DNA of 64,000 bases from JAIXWP01 sp046309775 (GTDB lineage: Bacteria; Bacteroidota; Bacteroidia; Flavobacteriales_D; Sanyastnellaceae), in assembly GCA_046309775.1 (NCBI GenBank), contig JBKCOM010000223.1, forward strand, positions 1 through 64,000, read 5' to 3'. Below, one piece after another: positions 14,984 through 24,012 of the stretch; within the stretch, counting starts at the first letter, position 1, and each line of letters opens with the position of its first letter. The notes beneath the pieces were generated by a model, which saw nothing but the letters and a program-made list of their open reading frames with translations, had not been told where the DNA came from and ran no database searches. Both the position numbers and the translations under genes were made by a program.

Positions 14984-15847
14984 TTATAGTTTAATTCGAA
15001 GAATTCTATATTTCTCTTGTAAATCCTTGATAAATGTATAGTTATTATTGCCTTCCGACTCTAGTAACGCAGTCAATTCTGGTTTCAGATCTTCATGAAT
15101 TTCAAAGTAGACAACAGGCTTAGAAGATAGATTTTTGGCTTTAAATAAGATTCTTTTGTAAAAGATTAATGGTTCACTGTCTTCGACGAATAAAGCCAGA
15201 TGCGGCTCATAATCGAGCACATTTTTCCGCATTTTTTCTTTATCCGTGAATGGAATGTAGGGCGGATTGCTAACGATAATATCTAATTCAGGCAATTGGT
15301 AGTCGGGATCGAGAATGTCCTGTTTTGTAAAAGCAACGTCACAATGATTCTCTTTAGAATTCAATTCAGCCGTGGCAAGTGCACTCGCTGAAATATCGAT
15401 AGCACTGACTCTCCAATTAGGTCGTTCTTTTTTTATACTAATGGGAATACAGCCACTTCCAGTACCAATGTCTATTAGCTTTATGGTCGTAGCATTAGAA
15501 AAATCGTCGAGTATGAGCTGAACCAGCTCTTCTGTTTCCGGGCGCGGAATGAGCACATCTGAATTTACACTGAACTTTAGGGATCTAAAGTATTCATGAC
15601 CGAGAATGTACTGAAGGGGTTCGTGTTGGAGCAAACGCTTTAATGCGAAATGCAATTGGAGCATTTGAGATTCCGATATGCGTTCGGCCTTTCTTAGAAT
15701 CACCTCCGCTTTGGGAAGGAATAAATAATGCTCAAAGAGCCGAAACGCAATGTTTCGGCTCTCTCTAGCATCATAGATGGATTGAAGTTTATTTTCGAGA
15801 TAACTCATCATGGAATGAATGGAGTTATCTGAAATAATTTGATTCAT
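14984..15847 (-). CDS. prmC: Peptide chain release factor N5-glutamine methyltransferase
   Basis: PrmC (HemK) methylates the GGQ glutamine of release factors RF1 and RF2 in the cytoplasm. The 287-residue protein has an N-terminal helical domain (about 1-85), the AdoMet-binding motif IDIGTGSGCIPIS and the catalytic NPPY motif in VSNPPYIPFTDKEKMRKN. These are diagnostic for the family, and the length is typical. It lies between two secreted amylases, 8 bp after one and 3 bp before the other, although it is a housekeeping translation enzyme. In many bacteria prmC follows prfA; here it does not. Confidence 0.95.
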   Translation of the reverse strand: MNQIISDNSIHSMMSYLENKLQSIYDARESRNIAFRLFEHYLFLPKAEVILRKAERISESQMLQLHFALKRLLQHEPLQYILGHEYFRSLKFSVNSDVLIPRPETEELVQLILDDFSNATTIKLIDIGTGSGCIPISIKKERPNWRVSAIDISASALATAELNSKENHCDVAFTKQDILDPDYQLPELDIIVSNPPYIPFTDKEKMRKNVLDYEPHLALFVEDSEPLIFYKRILFKAKNLSSKPVVYFEIHEDLKPELTALLESEGNNNYTFIKDLQEKYRILRIKL

Positions 15848-15855
15848 GGATTGTC

Positions 15856-17253
15856 TTATTTCACGAAAACTTGATAGCCATAACCTTGGAGCTTCACGTT
15901 TCCTTTGGAATAAATGCTCAAAGTTTCATTATTAAAAATAGACATGAAGTTGCCTTCAGGCAAGGTGTCAATAAAATCAATTTTCTGGGGCTTGTCGCTA
16001 AAGTTGAGCAATACGATCACTTCATTATTGTCTACTTTTCTTGTGAATGCATAGATGATATCATCATTGGAAGTCTTTATGCGCTTTGCTTTTCCGCCGT
16101 GCTCACCATTCCACAAAGCAGGGTTCTTTTTATGAGCTGCTAAGATTCTGGTGTAAAAATCCTGGTACTTATAACCATTCCATCGAATAGTATCTTTATC
16201 AAAGAATCTGTAGCGATGCGGCTTGCCGTCTTCATATTGCTCTCCACCTTCTTGGCCCGAATAAATTAAAGGCATGCCACCAATGGTGAGAGCGAGTACA
16301 TCGTACACTTGGCGAGCCTTCCCGTAGCGCTCATTACCAGTGCCGTTCCATGTGTTTTCATCATGATTCGTAGTGAAATACATACGGTATGCATTCTTTG
16401 GAAATGCGGTGTCTTGCTGAGCTAGATAAGTATCTATTGCAGATAGATTCTTTTTTCCACTAGCGACTTCATTCATAATGTGAAGGAATTCCCAAGTATA
16501 GCTCATATCAAAAGCCTTGAGGTGATGCTCCTTCATTTCGGCTTCAGCTAGCATGAAGACTGGTTTGATACTGTCTAAAGAAGCTCGTGCATCGTTCCAG
16601 AAATCGGTCGGCACCATCATAGCTACGTCACAACGATAGCCATCGATATCACATTCTTTGATCCAAAACTTCATTGCGTCGATCATGGCTGCACGCATTT
16701 CTTTATTATCGTAATTCAAATCTGCGACATCGCTCCAGTCTGCCACGGGCGGCACCGGACGTCCTGTACTATCCAAAGTATACCAGTCCTTGTGCTCAGA
16801 AACCCACACAGCATCAAACGCAGTGTGATTGGCTACCCAATCTAAAATCACCTTCATTCCTTTTGAATGTGCTGCTCTAACAAATGCTTTAAAATCCTCG
16901 ATGGTACCATATTCTGGATTTACACCTTTGTAATCCTTGACACTGTAGTAGCTACCCAAACTTCCTTTTCTATTTTCTTTTCCAATGGGATGAATCGGCA
17001 TAAGCCATAGAATATCTACTCCCATGCTATCCAAACGATTGAGATCAGCAGTCAGAGCAGCAAATGTTCCTTCTGGGGTATGTTGACGAACATTTACCTC
17101 GTAGATATTTGCATTTTTACTCCATTCAGGATGGATTAATACTTTGGACTCAGCACTGCCCGTAATCGAGGCTTTTGCAGTACTGTCGGGCGCTCCAGTT
17201 TGGCAACTCACAGCCAAAACCGAACCTAATAGGATAGAAAAAATCGTTCTCAT
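15856..17253 (-). CDS. GH13 alpha-amylase-family lipoprotein
   Basis: A 465-residue lipoprotein (lipobox AVSC, Cys17). A compact GH13 barrel starts at NIYEVNVRQHTPEGTF. It contains DWVANHTAFD (138-147), nucleophile Asp209 in DGYRCDVAMM, acid/base Glu237 in MLAEAEM and the TTNHDEN motif with His297 and Asp298. A C-terminal beta domain (about 390-465) follows. It probably cleaves short malto-oligosaccharides at the cell surface or in the periplasm. It is the first gene of an amylase-prmC-amylase run. It lacks the extra N-terminal domain of the downstream amylase, so the two are not simple duplicates. Confidence 0.92.
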   Translation of the reverse strand: MRTIFSILLGSVLAVSCQTGAPDSTAKASITGSAESKVLIHPEWSKNANIYEVNVRQHTPEGTFAALTADLNRLDSMGVDILWLMPIHPIGKENRKGSLGSYYSVKDYKGVNPEYGTIEDFKAFVRAAHSKGMKVILDWVANHTAFDAVWVSEHKDWYTLDSTGRPVPPVADWSDVADLNYDNKEMRAAMIDAMKFWIKECDIDGYRCDVAMMVPTDFWNDARASLDSIKPVFMLAEAEMKEHHLKAFDMSYTWEFLHIMNEVASGKKNLSAIDTYLAQQDTAFPKNAYRMYFTTNHDENTWNGTGNERYGKARQVYDVLALTIGGMPLIYSGQEGGEQYEDGKPHRYRFFDKDTIRWNGYKYQDFYTRILAAHKKNPALWNGEHGGKAKRIKTSNDDIIYAFTRKVDNNEVIVLLNFSDKPQKIDFIDTLPEGNFMSIFNNETLSIYSKGNVKLQGYGYQVFVK

Positions 17254-17272
17254 GGTTTTGTTTGATATACCA

Positions 17273-17303
17273 CAAACATAAGTGTATTTTGTACACTACC
17301 AAA
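17273..17303 (-). promoter_or_regulatory. Predicted promoter of the amylase-prmC-amylase operon
   Basis: On the minus strand: TTTG (17303-17300), 19 nt, then TATGTTTG (17280-17273). Both elements match the Bacteroidota consensus exactly. The amylase ATG is 19 nt after the -7 box, so the leader is about 12 nt. The -33 element overlaps the last coding bases and the first base of the phosphatase gene's downstream border at 17304. Confidence 0.65.
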
Positions 17304-19808
17304 TCAAACCTTAAAACCAATTAATAAAACATCATCCACCTGATCATTGGTTCCTCTCCAATTCTTAAAGCTGGCTTCAATGCATCGCTTTTGAATCGTC
17401 ATAGGCAAATTCATAACCTCGAGTAGCATGTCGCGCATCTTTTTATACTTCATCTTTTTACCCATTTCACCCCCAAATTGATCAGCGAAGCCATCACTGA
17501 ACATGTATACCATATCTCCTTTTTTCAAGGGGATTTCGTGAGAGGTAAAGGTAAACTCTGATTGACCGAGTCCGATGGACTGTTTATCTCCTTTCACTCT
17601 CATTAGGTCATAGCCCATGCTTTCAGTTTGCTTAAAAATCCATATAGGGGAGTTAGCACCACTAAACCTTAGAAGAGCTTCTGTTTTTGAATAGTTAGTA
17701 TATTCCAGTACACACAGCGCTGCGTCCATTCCATCAAAAATCTCATTTTTACTCTTGTTCATATTCTCTTTGAGAATCTGATTGACGCGGTAGAGGATAT
17801 CCCCCGGCTCCGACAGTGCATATTGGTGCACAGCTCTGGAGAGAGCGCTGCTCGCAAGCATACTCATCATTGCTCCCGGAACTCCATGTCCAGTGCAATC
17901 GCAAGCGGCTACCATGGAAATTTCTTTTTCACCAAATTTGGTTTGAACCGTTGAAGCGTCAGCCCAATAAAAATCACCTGCCACAATATCTTTCGGTTGA
18001 TACATCACAAAAGACTGCGGAAACAAGCGATCAAAATAATCTCTATGCGGAAGAATAGCTGATTGGATGTGCTTTGCATATCTCAAACTACTGACCACCT
18101 CTGCATTTTTCGATTCGAGCAACTCTTGCTTTTTGTATAGCTCTTCCGTGCGGCTCTGCACTAATTGACTCAAGTGGGTATTGAGATAAATCAATTCTTT
18201 TTCAAAAATTGACTTTTCATTTATTGAGCGACAGTAAGAAAGTACGTCACTAATGTTTTTGATAAACTGAACTTCATACGACTCCCATCTGCGCATTTGG
18301 CCTTTCAATTCAACCAACAAGACGCCTGTCACAGCCCCATTGTGGATGATGAGCGTTGCCACAAAAGCACCTATATCATAGTTTTGAATGATATGGTCAG
18401 AAAAATATCCGAGTCCAGGGTGATTGCGGGCATCTGACGCTGCAATCACTTGTTCTGTTTGTACAGTCTTGAAAAAGCTATAGAATTCTTTTTTATTCCA
18501 CGTATTTCCTTTAAAACTGTCAAGTTCTTTTCCTCCTACAAAGCAATAGTCACAATGAAGGGTATTGAGTTTTTCATCAAAATACCAAAATGAAATACGA
18601 TCAGCATTCAAACAATCCGAAAGAGATCTGCTAAGCATTTCATAACTTTCATCTATCAATCCACCTTGAATAGAGTCGTGACTATGTATCTTTAAGAGCG
18701 TATTCTTGATTAGATATTGACGCTCTAAATCCTTCTTTTCATCAGTAATATTGTGTATGATTCCGCTGATCTCAAAAACACCCTGTGAAAACTGGATGGT
18801 GCCACGAATTCTGATCCAGCGCTCGCAATTGTCCGATATCTTCAAAACTACCTCATCCTCCCAAACTTTGTCATTTGCAGCGCAATCAAAAAAGGATTCC
18901 TTAAGTTTCTTAATATCTTCAGTAGTAAGGAACCTTAAAATTATTTCAGGCTGATTGCGCAAAATAGAGGGTTGAATCTCGAGTATATCTTTCGCTCCTT
19001 CTGAGAAGTATGAAAACTCCACTCTGCCAGTGCTGCGAATGCCTATTTGAAAAAGCACTCCAGGTACATTGTCAGCGATCTGTTTGAAGCCAACAAGATA
19101 TCGAATCAAATCATTTTCAACCTTCCTTCCACCTTGTGTTTCACAAGCTGCAATAAGGTGTATGAGGTGATTTTTTTCTTGAAAAACCTGAACATATGTA
19201 TCGAGAATTTGCGATGCACCTTTGTTGGTGATAAGGTTCGTAGGGTAGGAATGTCCTTTTTTTCTTCTCAGTGTGCTGATACTTTGGTCTGCCAACACAG
19301 GGAAAATGTCATGCAGTTTCCTGCCTTGTTTATAATTTTCAAAACCACTTACTTTTATTAGTTGTGGGCATAAATACCGCAGTTCATTATCAAGGCTAAC
19401 AGCGAATCCAAGTGGAGAATATTCAAAGAAATCCTTGATATTCGGCTCTATTTGCATCAGTCTGTTATAGCTTTGATATTCATCCGAAATATTGCGGATA
19501 AAAACAATGATACCATCTGAGTCGATAGATCTAGACCCAATACAAGTAAATCGAAAGTAACCAACATTCTGAAAGCCTCGACTATAAGAGAGAATAGTCT
19601 CTTCTAAAATGAGATTTTCTTTATCCTCACAATATGTGAGAAATTCAATAAGATGCTTTCGTGAATCAGTTTTAAGAATCTCATAAAATTGAGAAAGTTG
19701 ACCTTTCGTTTTCAACTCCGAACGCCAGTCTTTGATCAGTAAAAAACTGCCAAAGTCGCCCATGAGGAGTTTATGTAAGTCTTGAAGGGGGAGAGGAGTG
19801 TGCGCCAT
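17304..19808 (-). CDS. PAS/GAF sensor protein with SpoIIE-type PP2C phosphatase domain
   Basis: A soluble signalling protein of 834 residues. I read PAS-like segments (about 5-100, 105-225 and 230-360), a GAF-like domain (about 385-530), a coiled coil (about 540-590) and a C-terminal SpoIIE/PP2C phosphatase (about 595-834). The phosphatase carries IVAGDFYWAD, ACDCTGHGVPGAMMSML and FSDGFADQFGG, so the metal-binding aspartates are present. Such enzymes dephosphorylate STAS-domain antagonists in partner-switching pathways. An in-frame TTG at 19814 overlaps the upstream stop, but the ATG at 19808 is the likelier start. It is coupled to the small STAS-like gene upstream. Confidence 0.88.
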   Translation of the reverse strand: MAHTPLPLQDLHKLLMGDFGSFLLIKDWRSELKTKGQLSQFYEILKTDSRKHLIEFLTYCEDKENLILEETILSYSRGFQNVGYFRFTCIGSRSIDSDGIIVFIRNISDEYQSYNRLMQIEPNIKDFFEYSPLGFAVSLDNELRYLCPQLIKVSGFENYKQGRKLHDIFPVLADQSISTLRRKKGHSYPTNLITNKGASQILDTYVQVFQEKNHLIHLIAACETQGGRKVENDLIRYLVGFKQIADNVPGVLFQIGIRSTGRVEFSYFSEGAKDILEIQPSILRNQPEIILRFLTTEDIKKLKESFFDCAANDKVWEDEVVLKISDNCERWIRIRGTIQFSQGVFEISGIIHNITDEKKDLERQYLIKNTLLKIHSHDSIQGGLIDESYEMLSRSLSDCLNADRISFWYFDEKLNTLHCDYCFVGGKELDSFKGNTWNKKEFYSFFKTVQTEQVIAASDARNHPGLGYFSDHIIQNYDIGAFVATLIIHNGAVTGVLLVELKGQMRRWESYEVQFIKNISDVLSYCRSINEKSIFEKELIYLNTHLSQLVQSRTEELYKKQELLESKNAEVVSSLRYAKHIQSAILPHRDYFDRLFPQSFVMYQPKDIVAGDFYWADASTVQTKFGEKEISMVAACDCTGHGVPGAMMSMLASSALSRAVHQYALSEPGDILYRVNQILKENMNKSKNEIFDGMDAALCVLEYTNYSKTEALLRFSGANSPIWIFKQTESMGYDLMRVKGDKQSIGLGQSEFTFTSHEIPLKKGDMVYMFSDGFADQFGGEMGKKMKYKKMRDMLLEVMNLPMTIQKRCIEASFKNWRGTNDQVDDVLLIGFKV

Positions 19809-19810
19809 GT

Positions 19811-20221
19811 TCAACCAAGTTTGAGGTTATAAGAAAATCCTCCCTTCATCTCTTCAATCCATTGTTCCGCTTCTTTTATAGAGTGGAATACCCTAGTTGG
19901 AATCGTAGGCTTGTATAATTTAATGTAAAGATTCGCGATAACTCTCATTGAAAAAGACGGCACCACAAAGGCATCTGCAATCTTTGACCGTAGCGTGTCG
20001 GAATCGCGATAGATTCTTTTGACTGAAGGACTGATCTCACCTACCTCAGAAAGGTCAGTAATGCAATACCTCGTTGAAAAATGTGACAATTCGGACACTT
20101 TTTCAAACATGTCAAAGAGTAAATGTTCTGTGACATTCACCCTGTTTTTAAAGCTCGTTTTAAAGATCAGTCCGTCAAAACTCATTTCGAACTGATCATT
20201 TTCATAGTATAGGTTAGTCAT
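19811..20221 (-). CDS. Small STAS/SpoIIAA-like protein, putative phosphatase partner
   Basis: A 136-residue cytoplasmic protein without a signal or membrane segment. The pattern of an edge strand (FEMSFDGLIFKTSF), a helix, the strand RYCITDLSEVGEIS, a helix and a terminal amphipathic helix (IKEAEQWIEEM) resembles SpoIIAA-like or STAS/SEC14-type folds, but this is a fold guess. It is the first gene of a two-gene unit whose second gene is the SpoIIE-type phosphatase, with stop and start 2 bp apart. This makes it a good candidate for the phosphatase's regulator or substrate. Several Ser and Thr residues could be phosphorylated; none is clearly the STAS switch serine. Confidence 0.65.
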   Translation of the reverse strand: MTNLYYENDQFEMSFDGLIFKTSFKNRVNVTEHLLFDMFEKVSELSHFSTRYCITDLSEVGEISPSVKRIYRDSDTLRSKIADAFVVPSFSMRVIANLYIKLYKPTIPTRVFHSIKEAEQWIEEMKGGFSYNLKLG

Positions 20222-20583
20222 AAGCGGTGGTGTGTTAAGGTTAGTACACCCCCCTATTCAAAGGGTCATATTTTCTATTCACTTGCAGGTTTACAGAAAA
20301 CGACAATTGAAAAGTAATGATAAATAATGAAAACATCAAGAGATTTTAGCCCAAACATTTATTTTCTACGACCAATTGAAATACTAGTTACATCAAGGGT
20401 TTCGCTAGATATTTCTCACTTAAATATTGTTTATTCCGTTCAAAATATAGTTGGTATGTCTCATATCATCATTCATTCATTAAATAACGTAATTGGTGCC
20501 TTTTGGATTCAATTTTATCGAAGGATGTGTTTGTTTACAACCATTACTTTTAGACTTGAAATATCTGATGTAAGTTTGAAGCG
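20222..20583. other. 362-bp intergenic region between divergent genes
   Basis: This is the only gap longer than 300 bp. It is visibly AT-rich and separates the leftward STAS-phosphatase pair from rightward mutA. The only clear element is the mutA -7 box at 20571-20578. An 86-codon open frame (20327-20587) crosses it and overlaps the mutA ATG by ATGA, but the translation shows no recognisable domain. I found no -7 box for the leftward pair, no hairpin and no RNA gene. Confidence 0.6.
20571..20578 (+). promoter_or_regulatory. Predicted -7 box of mutA (leaderless)
   Basis: TAAGTTTG is a perfect TAnnTTTG. Five bases separate it from the ATG at 20584. The -33 region is poor: TTTT at 20548-20551, 19 nt upstream, is the nearest match to TTTG. 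Confidence 0.45.
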
Positions 20584-21909
20584 ATGAAGCAAGAAATACA
20601 TTTTGAAGAATTTCCTAAGCCAAACCATGAAGAATGGATGGCTGCCGTTCAAAAAGAACTGGCAGGAAAGTCATTTGAATCTTTACTATGGCATCCCACT
20701 GAGGGCATTAAGCTTGATCCTTATTATCATCGTTTAAAAAGGAATCTCACTCATATAGACCCCACAAGGGAGAGTTGGGCAATCGGTCAATGGATTGATT
20801 TTACTTCGGAAAAAGAAACAAACCTTCAAATGCTAAAAAGCTTGGAAGGTGGAGCCAACTTTATTCATTTGAATATTCCTGCAACTGTTCAGACAATCGA
20901 TTTCTCTATTCTCTTTAAGGATGTTTATCTGGAGTATATAGAAATAGCATTGACAGTAGTCAATGGTAATCAGTTAGTCCAACAATTCTCACATTTTTGT
21001 AACGAATCAGATTCTTTGAGTTGGAAGGGAGCTGTCTATACCAAAAGCGGGACTGTGGAAGAATTGGAGAATAACTATACATCAGTTGTGTTTAAAAATA
21101 AGAATATCCACTCGCTATGTATTGATATCAGTGCTGTTCAAAATAATGGTGGAAGTGGAATTGATGCTATTGTTTACGCGCTCCTCAACGGTAAGGAGAT
21201 ATTAAACCGAATGATTGTTCGAGGATATGAAATAGATGATTTAGCTGCAAGTCTGCGCTTTCGCTTTGCGACCGATACATCTTATTTCCAAGAAATAGCA
21301 AAATATAAAGCATTTAGAATTTTATGGGCGCAAGTGATAAACGCTTACCAGCCCAAACATAAATGCTCAGAAAATACGATTATTGATTCCGTATCGTGTA
21401 CATTCTCAATGGCAACATTGGATGCAGAAAACAACTTGTTGCGTTCCACCATTAGTTCAATGGCGGCGGCAATCGGTGGAGCGGACACCATTACCAATTT
21501 AAATTTCAATTATTTTTTAGAGGAAAATGATAGCTCGTCATCGCGCTATGCAAGAAACATTCTTCATCTCCTAAAAGAAGAAAGTTATTTTGATTCCGCA
21601 CGCGACGCTGTGAAGGGGGCTTACTATGTAGAGGAGTTGATTTATCAAACTGCCGAAGCGGCCTTGAATAAGTTTAAAGCACTCTGCGATCTTCCTTTCG
21701 AAGAAGCTATTGAGGTTATCAATTCTTCGGTTGCAAGTGAGCGGGCATTGAAAGTTTCAGCATTCGAAAATGGTACTAAAACTATTTTAGGAGTGAACAA
21801 ATACCCAAATAAAAAAGACTCTCGAATGAAAGCGGTTGTCAAAAGCCTTGATGCAAAAAGACTTTCACAAGAATTAGAATCGCGCTTACGAAACATGGAA
21901 AATTTATGA
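20584..21909 (+). CDS. mutA: Methylmalonyl-CoA mutase small subunit
   Basis: A 441-residue protein in the mutase beta-subunit family. FEEFPKPNHEEWMAAVQKEL and FESLLWHPTEGIKLDPYY match the N-terminal part, and FRILWAQVINAYQ matches the barrel. It pairs with MutB to interconvert methylmalonyl-CoA and succinyl-CoA. It does not bind cobalamin: the protein ends after the barrel (SRLRNMENL). It is therefore far shorter than the roughly 640-residue Propionibacterium subunit and lacks the C-terminal flavodoxin-like domain. Its stop overlaps the mutB ATG by 4 bp, so the two are translationally coupled at equal stoichiometry. Confidence 0.93.
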   Translation: MKQEIHFEEFPKPNHEEWMAAVQKELAGKSFESLLWHPTEGIKLDPYYHRLKRNLTHIDPTRESWAIGQWIDFTSEKETNLQMLKSLEGGANFIHLNIPATVQTIDFSILFKDVYLEYIEIALTVVNGNQLVQQFSHFCNESDSLSWKGAVYTKSGTVEELENNYTSVVFKNKNIHSLCIDISAVQNNGGSGIDAIVYALLNGKEILNRMIVRGYEIDDLAASLRFRFATDTSYFQEIAKYKAFRILWAQVINAYQPKHKCSENTIIDSVSCTFSMATLDAENNLLRSTISSMAAAIGGADTITNLNFNYFLEENDSSSSRYARNILHLLKEESYFDSARDAVKGAYYVEELIYQTAEAALNKFKALCDLPFEEAIEVINSSVASERALKVSAFENGTKTILGVNKYPNKKDSRMKAVVKSLDAKRLSQELESRLRNMENL

Positions 21910-23963
21910 TGCCGAACTTTCAAAATATTGAATTACCGCTTTCAAAAGAAACAAAGGTTTCATATCAACATGAGGGCTATGCTCCCGGCATCGCTCCATT
22001 TTTGAGAGGACCTTATGCGAGCATGTACTCCATTCGTCCGTGGACGATTCGTCAGTATGCAGGGTTCAGCACTGCCGAGGAATCGAATGCATTTTACCGG
22101 AGAAATCTTGCTGCGGGTCAGAAAGGTCTCAGTGTTGCATTCGATCTCGCCACGCACAGAGGGTATGACAGCGATCACCCAAGAGTGGTAGGAGACGTTG
22201 GAAAGGCAGGCGTAGCCATTGATTCAATCCTTGACATGAATATCCTTTTCGACCAAATTCCTTTGGGCGAAATGTCAGTATCAATGACTATGAATGGAGC
22301 CGTGATTCCTGTTTTAGCTTTTTACATCGTTGCGGCGAAACAACAAGGAGTGGAACCTTCTCAATTGAGCGGTACCATACAAAATGACATTCTGAAGGAG
22401 TTCATGGTGCGTAATACTTACATCTATCCACCAACCCCGAGCATGCGCATCGTCAGTGACATTTTTGCTTATACCTCGCAAAAAATGCCAAAGTTCAATC
22501 CAATTTCTATCAGTGGTTATCACATGCAAGAAGCCGGCGCTACCTTGGAACAAGAGCTTGCATATACTTTGGCAGACGGAGTGGAATATATCAGAGCAGG
22601 AATTGCAGCGGGAATGGATGTAGATGAGTTTGCGCCAAGATTATCATTCTTTTGGGCCATTGGAATGGATCACTTTCAGGAAATTGCCAAGATGCGCGCA
22701 GGACGAGTATTGTGGGCAAAACTTGTAAGTCAGTTTCATCCTAAAAATAAAAAATCGCTCGCACTCCGCACGCACTGTCAAACAAGCGGATGGAGCTTGA
22801 CTAAGCAAGACCCGTTCAATAATGTAGCGAGAACGTGCATTGAAGCTTTGGCTGCTGCTTTTGGAGGTACTCAATCTTTGCACACCAACGCTCTTGATGA
22901 AGCAATAGCCCTTCCCACAGATTTCTCAGCGCGTATCGCCAGAAATACACAAATATTCATTCAAGAAGAAACAGACATTTGCAAAGCAATCGATGTCTGG
23001 GCAGGAAGCGAATACGTGGAACGCTTGACTCAAAAGCTCATTGAAAAAGCTTGGCAACTCATCGAAGAAGTGGAGGAGATGGGAGGCATGACAAAGGCGA
23101 TTGAGGCAGGGCTTCCAAAGCTCCGTATCGAAGAAGCTGCCGCGAGAAAACAAGCAAAAATCGATAGCGGTAAAGACAGTATAATCGGTGTGAATCTCTT
23201 TGTAGTGGACGAAGAAGAAAAAGTTGAAATTTTAGAAGTGGATAATACCGCTGTGCGCAAATCTCAAATCGAACGTCTTGAAAAATTGCGTTCCATGCGA
23301 GACGAAGAAGCATGTCAAGCAGCGCTTAAAAAAATAACTCATGCGGCTAAATCAGGAGAAGGAAATCTGCTTGAATTAGCAGTAGAGGCAGCGGAAAAGT
23401 ATGCAAGCCTTGGTGAAATTTCAAGTGCAATGGAAGAAGTTTTTGGACGCTACAAAGCTGAAATAAGAAGCGTTTCTGGTGTTTACTCCTCAGAATCAAA
23501 TATGGATAAAGACTTTATAAAAGCCAAAGAATTGGCCGATCAATTTGCCTCACTTGCTGGTAGAAGACCTAGAATAATGGTCGCGAAAATGGGACAGGAC
23601 GGACACGACAGAGGTGCAAAAGTGATCGCCACTTCTTTTGCAGATATCGGTTTCGATGTCGACATCGGTCCTCTTTTTCAAACTCCCGACGAAGTCGCGA
23701 AGCAGGCGATAGAAAATGATGTTCACATCGTAGGCGCAAGCTCTCTCGCTGCGGGACATAAAACGCTTGTGCCTTCACTGATCGCTGAATTGGAAAAGCG
23801 AGGAAGAGGAGATATTCTAGTAGTCGCGGGAGGTGTTATTCCTGAACAAGACTATGATTTTCTTTATGATGCAGGGTGTGTCGGAATATTCGGGCCTGGA
23901 ACGAAGATTCCAATCGCGGCGGCAGAAATACTTGATATATTGATTAAAGGATTTTCGGAATAA
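21906..23963 (+). CDS. mutB: Methylmalonyl-CoA mutase large (catalytic) subunit
   Basis: The adenosylcobalamin-dependent subunit of the mutase, acting in propionate, odd-chain and branched-chain catabolism or in reverse for propionyl-CoA formation. The 685-residue protein has the substrate barrel (about 20-510) with THRGYDSDHPRVVGDVGKAG and SISGYHMQEAGAT. The C-terminal cobalamin domain carries the D-x-H-x2-G motif Asp565, His567 and Gly570, with His567 as the lower cobalt ligand. ASSLAAGHKTLVP and VVAGGVIP complete the domain. No epimerase or MeaB chaperone gene lies nearby. A strong terminator follows. Confidence 0.97.
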   Translation: MMPNFQNIELPLSKETKVSYQHEGYAPGIAPFLRGPYASMYSIRPWTIRQYAGFSTAEESNAFYRRNLAAGQKGLSVAFDLATHRGYDSDHPRVVGDVGKAGVAIDSILDMNILFDQIPLGEMSVSMTMNGAVIPVLAFYIVAAKQQGVEPSQLSGTIQNDILKEFMVRNTYIYPPTPSMRIVSDIFAYTSQKMPKFNPISISGYHMQEAGATLEQELAYTLADGVEYIRAGIAAGMDVDEFAPRLSFFWAIGMDHFQEIAKMRAGRVLWAKLVSQFHPKNKKSLALRTHCQTSGWSLTKQDPFNNVARTCIEALAAAFGGTQSLHTNALDEAIALPTDFSARIARNTQIFIQEETDICKAIDVWAGSEYVERLTQKLIEKAWQLIEEVEEMGGMTKAIEAGLPKLRIEEAAARKQAKIDSGKDSIIGVNLFVVDEEEKVEILEVDNTAVRKSQIERLEKLRSMRDEEACQAALKKITHAAKSGEGNLLELAVEAAEKYASLGEISSAMEEVFGRYKAEIRSVSGVYSSESNMDKDFIKAKELADQFASLAGRRPRIMVAKMGQDGHDRGAKVIATSFADIGFDVDIGPLFQTPDEVAKQAIENDVHIVGASSLAAGHKTLVPSLIAELEKRGRGDILVVAGGVIPEQDYDFLYDAGCVGIFGPGTKIPIAAAEILDILIKGFSE

Positions 23964-23965
23964 AA

Positions 23966-23993
23966 AAAATGCCGCTCATAGAGCGGCATTTTT
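23966..23993. terminator. Bidirectional intrinsic terminator between mutB and clpC
   Basis: AAAATGCCGCTC (23966-23977), loop ATA, then GAGCGGCATTTTT. The stem is perfect, with A's and T's on both sides, and it lies between converging mutB and clpC. Confidence 0.92.
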
Positions 23994-24012
23994 ATTTTAT
24001 CATCTGAGAATA

